Notes under the pieces: generated by a model
What the model saw: the letters and a program-made list of their open reading frames with translations, nothing else
Database searches by the model: none
What the model was told of the DNA's origin: nothing
Part shown: one piece after another, positions 12,367 through 18,059 of the stretch
How positions within the stretch are numbered: the stretch's first letter is position 1
Layout: every line of letters starts with the position of its first letter
Made by a program: the position numbers and the translations under genes
Assembly (NCBI GenBank): GCA_003482555.1
Contig: DMYQ01000223.1
Location: 1-18,059 of the forward strand
Direction of reading: 5' to 3'
DNA from: Janthinobacterium sp.
GTDB taxonomy: Bacteria > Pseudomonadota > Gammaproteobacteria > Burkholderiales > Burkholderiaceae_D
Length of the DNA: 18,059 nucleotides

Positions 12367-14817
12367 ATGCCGGCGCGCGGCGGCCCCCCAGCGAGCGCTG
12401 ACACGCGCATGGATAGCCGCGCGCGCCGCCTGGCCCTGGTGTTTTCCGGCTTCGTGCTGCTGATCGCGGCCGCCATCGTGGCGCAAACCTGGTGGGCCAT
12501 CGAGCAAGACCGGCGCGTCGTGCTGGAGTCGGAACAGGCCGACAGCCTGATCACCCTGCGCCTGCTGGAAGAACAGGCGGCCCAGACCCTGATGGACGCC
12601 GAGCGCGACCTCGACACCATCATCGCCGAACTGCACTACGCCGGCCGCGGCCGGGTCATCGACGACACCCTGGTGCGGGAAATCATCGGCCGCGCCCAGC
12701 CCTTCAACCGCGCCCTCAAGGCCCTGCAATTCGTCAACCTGGGCGGCGAAGCCTTCGTCGGCTCGATCGCTTATCCCGCCTATCAGACCGACGCCGACGA
12801 CCGCACTTACGTCGCCGCGCTGCTGGCCCATCCCGAGCGGCGCGCGGTCGTCATCGGCACGCCGTTTCGCCGCTTCTACGACAACGTCGGCGTGCTGCCG
12901 ATCGCCAAGAATATCTATGACGGCAAGGGCCGCCACCTCGGTGTGCTGAGCAACGACGTCAGCGTCAGTTATTTCAGCGACGTGCACGGGCGCGTACTCG
13001 CCAAGGGCAAGTCCGTGCTCGCCCTGCTGAGCGGCGACGGCCGCGTGATCGTCCGTTCGCCGGCGCTGCCCGACTACCTGGGCGCCGATGTGGCGCGCAG
13101 CCCGGCCTTTCGCCGGCTCGCCGCGCAAGGCCGCGAAGGCGCTTTCGGCGACGAGCGTTTCCTGGCCCCGGAACGGCTGGCCGCGCGCGTCTATACCTTC
13201 CGCCGCGTGGACGGCTATCCGGTGACCCTGGTGTATGCGCGCGAGCGCGAGGATATCCTGGCGCCCTGGCTGGCGCGCACCCGCGACCGGATCGCGTATG
13301 CGGCCGTCTTCATCCTCATCATGGCCGCGCTGACGGCGGTGTTGCGCACCAGCTTTCGGCGCCTGGACGCTTCGCAAGCCTCGCTGCGCCAGTCGGAGGC
13401 CTCGCTGCGCGGCAGCGAAAGAAAGTTCTCCAGCCTGTTCCAGCAGTCGCCCGTGCCGCTGGCCCTGATCGACCTGCGCGACGACCGCTTCCTGGAAGTG
13501 AACGACAGCTTCCTGCTGCAATTCGCTTTGGCGCGGGAGGCCGTCCTGGGCGCCACCCAGCTGGAATTGCTGCTCTGGGAAGACCCGGCGCAAGCCCGGC
13601 CTTACCGTGAACGCCTGCTGCGGGACGGCAAGATCGACGAACTCGAGGCGCGCCTGCGCACCCACGACGGCGCGCTGCGCGTGTGCCTGGTGTCGGCCCG
13701 CCTGATCGAGTCCGGGCATGCCTTGACGGCCCTGTTTTCGCCGATCGACGTGACCCGCCAGCACCGCGTCGAGGATGAAATCCGCGCACTGAACGTGGAA
13801 CTGGAGAGCCGCGTGCGGCAGCGCACGGCCACCCTGGAAGAGACCAACGGCGCCCTGGCGGCGACCCTGGAGAGTCTGCGCCACACGCAAAAGGAACTCT
13901 TGCGCACGGAAAAAATGGCGGCCCTGGGCTCCCTCGTGGCCGGCGTCGCCCACGAGTTGAACACGCCGATCGGCAACGGTTTGACCTTGGCCAGCACCAT
14001 CCAGGCCAACGCCGACGATACCCTGCGCGAGTTGCGCGGCGAGCGGCCGCGCCGCTCGGTGATGCTGCGCCTGCTCGAAGATGGCGAAAAAATGTCCTTG
14101 CTGCTGGTGCGCACCCTGCTGCGCGCCGCCGAATTGATCAGCAGCTTCAAGCAGGTTGCCGTCGACCAGTCGAGCGATGTGCGGCGCCGCTTCGAGCTGG
14201 CCAAAAACCTGGGCGAAGTGCTGGCGACCCTGACCCCGATGTACCAGAAGAGCGCCTTCGTCTTGCACGCCGACCTGGCCGCCGGAATCGACATGGAAAG
14301 CTATCCGGGCGCCCTGAGCCAGATCGTCACCAACCTGGTGGCCAACGCGCTGGCGCACGGCTTCGACGGCCGCGCCGCCGGCGTCATGCGTCTGCACACC
14401 CGCGCCCGCGACGGGGAACACGTGGAAATCCGCTTTTCCGACGACGGCAACGGCATCGCCGCCGACAATCTGGCGCGCGTCTTCGACCCCTTTTATACGA
14501 CCAAGCTGGGGCAAGGCGGTTCCGGACTGGGCATGCACATCGTCTACAACCTGGTCACCGGCCTGCTGGGCGGCAGCATCACCTTGCGCAGCGAACCGGG
14601 CGCCGGCACCGAACTGACCCTGATCCTGCCGCGCAAGGCGCCGCAAGCGGGCGCCGCAAGCGGGCGCCGCCGCCGAGCCGGCCGCGCCGCCCCCGCGACC
14701 AAGGTCGGAGTCCGATTGGCATATCTGAAAGCCAGCGCGGGCGCGGCCCCGACGGTAAGGCCGCTGCGCGCCCGCCGCGCCCGCTCGCCAGCGGGCCGCA
14801 GGAGCGGGATGGGCTGA
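12367..14817 (+). CDS. Membrane histidine kinase with Cache-like sensor and PAS domain, frameshifted C-terminus
   Basis: An 816-aa sensor kinase. TM1 is at about 21-43 and TM2 at about 306-327. Between them is a periplasmic sensor of about 260 residues with the double-Cache look (DADDRTYVAALL, GVLPIAKNIYD, GVLSNDVS). A PAS domain follows (about 350-460), then a coiled coil (465-515). The dimerisation helix GVAHELNTPIGN carries H529. The ATPase has its N box around N660, G1 DDGNG (692-696), DPFYTTK (707-713) and G2 GGSGLG (717-722). There is no receiver domain and no adjacent regulator, so its partner is elsewhere. The start is uncertain: ATG 12367 or ATG 12409 (just before TM1), neither with a clear ribosome site. 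After residue 757 a 13-bp tandem duplication shifts the frame and adds a basic Arg/Ala tail; with one copy the frame would end at TGA 14726-14728. Confidence 0.9.
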   Translation: MPARGGPPASADTRMDSRARRLALVFSGFVLLIAAAIVAQTWWAIEQDRRVVLESEQADSLITLRLLEEQAAQTLMDAERDLDTIIAELHYAGRGRVIDDTLVREIIGRAQPFNRALKALQFVNLGGEAFVGSIAYPAYQTDADDRTYVAALLAHPERRAVVIGTPFRRFYDNVGVLPIAKNIYDGKGRHLGVLSNDVSVSYFSDVHGRVLAKGKSVLALLSGDGRVIVRSPALPDYLGADVARSPAFRRLAAQGREGAFGDERFLAPERLAARVYTFRRVDGYPVTLVYAREREDILAPWLARTRDRIAYAAVFILIMAALTAVLRTSFRRLDASQASLRQSEASLRGSERKFSSLFQQSPVPLALIDLRDDRFLEVNDSFLLQFALAREAVLGATQLELLLWEDPAQARPYRERLLRDGKIDELEARLRTHDGALRVCLVSARLIESGHALTALFSPIDVTRQHRVEDEIRALNVELESRVRQRTATLEETNGALAATLESLRHTQKELLRTEKMAALGSLVAGVAHELNTPIGNGLTLASTIQANADDTLRELRGERPRRSVMLRLLEDGEKMSLLLVRTLLRAAELISSFKQVAVDQSSDVRRRFELAKNLGEVLATLTPMYQKSAFVLHADLAAGIDMESYPGALSQIVTNLVANALAHGFDGRAAGVMRLHTRARDGEHVEIRFSDDGNGIAADNLARVFDPFYTTKLGQGGSGLGMHIVYNLVTGLLGGSITLRSEPGAGTELTLILPRKAPQAGAASGRRRRAGRAAPATKVGVRLAYLKASAGAAPTVRPLRARRARSPAGRRSGMG
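14641..14666. repeat. 13-bp perfect tandem duplication in the kinase gene
   Basis: CCGCAAGCGGGCG occurs at 14641-14653 and again at 14654-14666, followed by CCGCC, the start of a third partial copy. Thirteen is not a multiple of three, so gain or loss of a unit changes the reading frame of the kinase C-terminus. Confidence 0.95.
14779..14796 (+). other. Hairpin after the kinase's probable original stop
   Basis: GCCCGCT (14779-14785), loop CGCC, AGCGGGC (14790-14796) is a perfect 7-bp stem with no T-run. It lies about 50 nt beyond TGA 14726-14728, suggesting that this stretch was 3' UTR before the duplication. Confidence 0.35.
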
Positions 14818-14883
14818 TGGCCGCGGCTATTGCTGTAACATGAGCATTGCCGCGCCGGCATCACCCGCAAAGGAAACATCCAT

Positions 14884-16143
14884 TTGAGCACCATGCAACT
14901 GATCAGCGCCATCGTCTTCGGCCTCGCGCTGCTCCACACCTTTGCGGCCAAATCGTTTGAAGTGCTGGCGCGGCGCCATCCGCGGCACGCCGGCCTGTTC
15001 CACCTGCTGGGCGAAGTGGAAGTGGTGTTCGGCTTCTGGGCCTTCATCCTGATCATCGTCATGGCCTTCGTCGAAGGAGGCGGCGCCGCCACCGCCTACG
15101 CCGAGTCGCGCCATTACACCGAGCCCCTGTTCGTCTTTGTCGTGATGGTGGTGGCGGCTTCGCGCCCGGTGCTCGACAGCATGCAGCGCCTGCTGCGCCG
15201 GATCGCCCACCTGCTGCCGCTGCGCACCGAACTGGGACTGGTGTGGTTGGGCCTGGCACTCGTGCCCCTGAGCGGCTCCCTGATCACCGAACCGGCCGCC
15301 ATGACCCTGGCCGCGCTGATGCTGGCGCCGCAGGTTTTCCGCCCGGGCATACCGGAGGCGCTGAAATACGGGGCCCTCGGCGTACTCTTCGTCAACGTCT
15401 CGATCGGCGGCACCCTCACCTCTTACGCCGCGCCGCCGGTGCTGATGGTCGCGACCACCTGGCACTGGGACAGCGCCTACATGGCCAGCCATTTCGGCTG
15501 GAAAGCCTGCGTCGCCGTGTTTGTCAACGCCACCGCCATCAGCTTTGCCTTGCGCCGCCATTTGCGCGGCGCCGCCGCCAACGACCCGGCCACGCCGCTC
15601 GATGTCCCCGACGCCATTCCCTGGCCGGTGGCCGCCGTCCACCTGGCCGTGCTGGCCGCCGTGGTCGCGCTGGCCCACCATCCGGTGCTATTCCTGGGAC
15701 TGTTTTTGCTGTTCCTGGGTTTTTCGCAAGCCTATCAACGCTATCAAAGTCCCTTGATCTTGAAGGAAGGCTTGCTGGTCGGCTTCTTCCTGGCCGGACT
15801 GGTGGTGCTGGGCGGCATGCAGCAGTGGTGGTTGCAAGCCATCGTCTCCAGCCTGGGGCCGGTGGCCCTGTTCTTCGGCGCGCTGGGCTTGACGGCGATC
15901 ACCGACAACGCCGCCCTGACCTACCTCGGCTCGCTCATCGCCGGCATGACGGAAGAGGCGAAATACATGCTGATGGCCGGCGCCGTCGCCGGCGGCGGCC
16001 TGACCGTGATCGCCAACGCCCCCAACCCGGCCGGGGTGGCGTTGCTGCGGCGCGGCTTCCGCGACGAGTCGATCAGCGCCTCGGGCTTGCTGGCCGGCGC
16101 GCTCTTGCCGACGCTGGTCGCGGCGCTGGCGTTTTTCCTGTAG
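14884..16143 (+). CDS. Putative Na+/H+ antiporter, multi-pass membrane protein
   Basis: A 419-aa integral membrane protein matching the look of the putative Na+/H+ antiporter family (Na_H_antiport_3). There are about 10-12 hydrophobic spans, with charged or polar intramembrane patches LITEPAAMTLAA, GGTLTSYAAPPVL, TAITDNAALTYLGS and NAPNPAGVALL. The TEPAA and TDNAA pairs in the two halves suggest an inverted-repeat transporter fold with acidic residues for ion coupling. It starts at TTG 14884, where AGGA lies 9 nt upstream; the internal ATG at 14893 would leave an 18-nt gap. It probably has its own promoter, being 66 nt beyond the end of the kinase frame. Transport specificity is predicted only from family resemblance. 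Confidence 0.8.
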   Translation: MSTMQLISAIVFGLALLHTFAAKSFEVLARRHPRHAGLFHLLGEVEVVFGFWAFILIIVMAFVEGGGAATAYAESRHYTEPLFVFVVMVVAASRPVLDSMQRLLRRIAHLLPLRTELGLVWLGLALVPLSGSLITEPAAMTLAALMLAPQVFRPGIPEALKYGALGVLFVNVSIGGTLTSYAAPPVLMVATTWHWDSAYMASHFGWKACVAVFVNATAISFALRRHLRGAAANDPATPLDVPDAIPWPVAAVHLAVLAAVVALAHHPVLFLGLFLLFLGFSQAYQRYQSPLILKEGLLVGFFLAGLVVLGGMQQWWLQAIVSSLGPVALFFGALGLTAITDNAALTYLGSLIAGMTEEAKYMLMAGAVAGGGLTVIANAPNPAGVALLRRGFRDESISASGLLAGALLPTLVAALAFFL

Positions 16144-16169
16144 CGAACGGGAAACGGCGCGCGGCCGGA

Positions 16170-17345
16170 CTATTCCAGGCGGCGGTGGCCGGCGAAAAAT
16201 TCAAACATCATCTTGCTCGCATCCGGACCGGCCTTGGCGTTAAAGGCCAGGGCCGGGTCGCCGCCGCTCCAGGCATGCTCCAGGCGCTCGATCAGCGCCA
16301 CCCGCAACAACACGTCCTTGCCCACGGTGTAGTCGTGGACCTGGTGGGCGTTGCCGCCGCGCCCTGCCGCCTTGGCCGCGACCGACAGCGCCGTCCCGCG
16401 CGGCATGCGGTTGAGCAGCACGCCCTGGCGCGTCAATTGCACCTGGTTGATCGGCCGCACCACCTTGTCTTCCCGCCCCTGTATCAAAATGGTGGGCAGT
16501 TGCGGGAACGCCGGACTGTGCGCCAGCACCTCGTCGATGGCGCCGTCGACACGCTGGCCGGCGCCGTGCTGCATCACGCCGAGCGCGCCTATCATGCCGT
16601 GGCCGGCGCCAAACACGGGCCCGGAATGCAAACCCAGCGCGGCGATCAGTTGCGGATGCCGCAGCGCCACGATATTCGCCATGCCGGCCCCGGCCGACAT
16701 GCCGCCGAGGTAGACGCGGCCCCGGTCGAGCGCATATTTTTGCAGCACTTGTTCGATGGCGCCGACGATCATGCGCACGTCGCCGCCGCCCGCCTGGGTC
16801 GCCTTGTCATACCATTTCCAGCAACGGTGGGGATGCGACCTGAGCGACTGCTGCGGATACAGGACGGCAAAACCCTTCTTCTCGGCCAGCAGATTCATCC
16901 GGGTGCCTTGCGCGAACTGGGTCGCCGTTTGATCGCAGCCATGCAGCATGACGACCAGCGGCCAACCCTTGCGGCGCACCGTCGCGGACGGTTCCCGGGC
17001 CGGCAGATACAGCCAATAACTCATGCGTTTTCCGCTCAGGCCCAGCATCTCGGGCGCCGGTGAATAGTGGGCGGCCAGCCACTTTCCGGGCGGCGCTTCT
17101 GGCACCACTGCCGCCCGCGGCACGACCGGCCTGGCCGCCGGCTTGCTTACCGTTACCTTCAATTTCAAGGCCAGCTTCGGCGCCGGCCTCGCTTTTGGCG
17201 CCGCTTTCGGCTTGGCCTTCGCCCTGGGTTTAGGTTTGGCCACCGGCGCCCCGAACAGGGTCTTGGCCAGCTTGGCGGCGCCGCGGCGTTGTACCTTGCC
17301 GACGCGAACCAGGCCGCGCAACCATTGCGTGGCCGACTTCACCAT
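16170..17345 (-). CDS. PHB-depolymerase-family esterase, intracellular
   Basis: A 391-aa alpha/beta-hydrolase of the poly(3-hydroxybutyrate) depolymerase family. Residues 1-32 are a basic amphipathic segment. About 36-75 is a Lys/Pro/Ala-rich linker with KPKP- and KAKPK-like units. The catalytic domain has the oxyanion motif MLHGCDQTATQF (H135), RCWKWYD (174-180), the nucleophile elbow GGMSAGAG (S217), acid D293 in GREDKVV and H357 in EHAWSGG. No signal peptide is present, so it acts inside the cell, probably on polyhydroxyalkanoate granules or short-chain esters. The ATG at 17345 is preferred to the GTG at 17357. It lacks a Shine-Dalgarno of its own; a 28-aa ORF with a strong ribosome site overlaps the start, suggesting translational coupling. 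It converges on the antiporter, with 26 nt between the stops. Confidence 0.85.
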   Translation of the reverse strand: MVKSATQWLRGLVRVGKVQRRGAAKLAKTLFGAPVAKPKPRAKAKPKAAPKARPAPKLALKLKVTVSKPAARPVVPRAAVVPEAPPGKWLAAHYSPAPEMLGLSGKRMSYWLYLPAREPSATVRRKGWPLVVMLHGCDQTATQFAQGTRMNLLAEKKGFAVLYPQQSLRSHPHRCWKWYDKATQAGGGDVRMIVGAIEQVLQKYALDRGRVYLGGMSAGAGMANIVALRHPQLIAALGLHSGPVFGAGHGMIGALGVMQHGAGQRVDGAIDEVLAHSPAFPQLPTILIQGREDKVVRPINQVQLTRQGVLLNRMPRGTALSVAAKAAGRGGNAHQVHDYTVGKDVLLRVALIERLEHAWSGGDPALAFNAKAGPDASKMMFEFFAGHRRLE

Positions 17346-17425
17346 TGCCGCCCCCACGCTTCGGCCGCCGGGTGGCGCCGCGCCGCATTCCGAGCATTCC
17401 CATCATTCTCTTTAATAATCAGCAT
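17339..17425 (-). CDS. 28-aa leader ORF overlapping the esterase start
   Basis: It begins MLIIKENDGN and ends AWGRQW. GGGAGG lies 7 nt before its ATG, the best ribosome site in this part of the window. Its TGA (17341-17339) falls inside the esterase start region, ATGGTGA, so ribosomes ending here could restart on the esterase ATG. The peptide has no recognisable motif. The alternative is a frameshift that fused it to the esterase, but the esterase N-terminus looks complete without it. Confidence 0.5.
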   Translation of the reverse strand: MLIIKENDGNARNAARRHPAAEAWGRQW

Positions 17426-17570
17426 GTTGTACCTCCCTGACGTGAACCTCAGCGTAACGTAAACCACGCCCGCGCTCGGTGCGCCAGCACGCATACGAAC
17501 GTGGCGGGCACGATTGAGGCACATCAAATGACGCCGGGGCCGAATGCTTATTCTGGCCTCTGAGCACGGA

Positions 17571-17576
17571 TATATG
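17571..17576 (+). promoter_or_regulatory. Weak candidate -10 of the PRC-barrel gene
   Basis: TATATG lies 38 nt before the ATG at 17615. The matching -35 position (17548-17553, TTATTC) is poor, so an alternative sigma factor is possible. Confidence 0.25.
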
Positions 17577-17614
17577 GCGCCCGGCCTTTCCGGACAATCG
17601 TTAAGGAGAATAGA

Positions 17615-18059
17615 ATGAATCATATGGATCGCGACACTCTGGGCATGTACAAAAGCAGCGGCAATGGTCCCGGCCCGACCCTGATGGGCGCCAAGACGCT
17701 CATCGGCGACGACGTCTCCAATCACAACGATGAAGACCTCGGCGACATCAAGGAAATCATGCTCGACATGCGTAGCGGCGAAGTCGCCTACGCCGTGCTG
17801 TCCTTTGGCGGCATCCTCGGCATGGGCGAAAAACTGTTCGCCGTGCCTTGGCACAGCCTGACGCTCGACACCGTCAACAAACGCTTCTTGCTCGATGTCG
17901 ACAAGGACCGCCTGAAAAACGCGCCGGGATTCGACAAGGATCACTGGCCCGACATGAATAGCGCGGACTGGCGCAATGAGATCAATAATTTTTACGGCGC
18001 TGGTGCGACATCGGCCGGCAGCCGCCCCATGTCGGGCGGGCAGCAACCGTCGGGCGCCG
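17615..18059 (+). CDS. PRC-barrel domain protein, runs off the right edge
   Basis: Partial, with 148 codons visible and no stop before the window end. It starts MNHMDRDTLGMYKSSG, with TTAAGGAGAA giving AAGGAG about 7 nt before the ATG, a textbook ribosome site. Residues about 24-95 form a PRC-barrel-like beta domain: LMGAKTLIGDDVSNHNDEDLG, IKEIMLDMRSGEVAYAVLSFGG and EKLFAVPWHSL. A DKDRLKNAPGFDKDHWPDM segment follows, as in many soil proteobacterial PRC-barrel proteins linked to stress. The visible C-terminal part turns Gly/Ser/Gln-rich, probably disordered. It is cytoplasmic, with no signal. The gene is divergent from the esterase and its leader ORF, across about 190 nt. The specific role is unknown. 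Confidence 0.85.
   Translation, partial: MNHMDRDTLGMYKSSGNGPGPTLMGAKTLIGDDVSNHNDEDLGDIKEIMLDMRSGEVAYAVLSFGGILGMGEKLFAVPWHSLTLDTVNKRFLLDVDKDRLKNAPGFDKDHWPDMNSADWRNEINNFYGAGATSAGSRPMSGGQQPSGA

Noticed and set aside
12223..14646. An 807-codon open frame on the minus strand opposite the large histidine kinase.
   Set aside because: Its translation is Gln/Gly/Ala/Arg-rich with no domain, while the plus strand has every kinase motif. Long antisense frames are expected at this GC content.
15243..17063. A 606-codon plus-strand frame across the antiporter and the esterase.
   Set aside because: It runs across two real genes on opposite strands, with Arg-rich, domain-free translation.

Overview
The window reads as high-GC betaproteobacterial chromosome, most likely Oxalobacteraceae (Massilia, Janthinobacterium or Duganella type). 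This is inferred from roughly 65-70% GC, strong G/C bias at third codon positions, and the set of protein families, and was not confirmed by any search. No rRNA, tRNA, insertion sequence, CRISPR array or phage gene is visible. Gene density is normal. Most of the very long antisense ORFs are GC-driven shadows.

Positions 1-7727 hold an envelope and protein quality-control block. On the minus strand, in transcription order, are a small heat-shock protein of the IbpA type, a periplasmic Do/DegQ serine protease with two PDZ domains, an OmpR-type response regulator, its histidine kinase (4-nt ATGA overlap), and an unusual fusion of a CoaD-like nucleotidyltransferase with an HD-type phosphohydrolase. 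Divergent from ibpA on the plus strand is a secreted M61 metallopeptidase with a PDZ domain. The ibpA/M61 intergenic region carries two back-to-back candidate sigma-32 promoters whose -35 boxes form a near-palindrome, and the ibpA leader folds into a ROSE-type RNA thermometer that covers the Shine-Dalgarno. I infer a heat and misfolding response acting in both cytoplasm and periplasm.

Positions 7728-10343 are looser. They hold a possible 60-residue ORF closed by a strong terminator, a 119-aa protein of unknown function that may be translated from a leaderless mRNA, a clearly lower-GC orphan periplasmic solute-binding protein that looks acquired, and an alpha/beta hydrolase of the type often fused to OsmC.

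Positions 10500-14817 are read on the plus strand. Two tandem spondin-domain proteins come first, one secreted and one a lipoprotein, probably an operon, ended by a terminator. A 42-aa small protein with a good ribosome binding site follows, directly ahead of a large membrane histidine kinase with a double-Cache-like sensor, PAS and kinase domains. The kinase has a 13-bp tandem duplication near its 3' end that shifts the frame and replaces a natural-looking C-terminus with a basic tail.

Positions 14884-18059 hold a putative Na+/H+ antiporter with an apparent TTG start, an intracellular PHB-depolymerase-family esterase on the minus strand preceded by an overlapping 28-aa leader ORF that carries the strong ribosome binding site, and a PRC-barrel protein that runs off the right edge.
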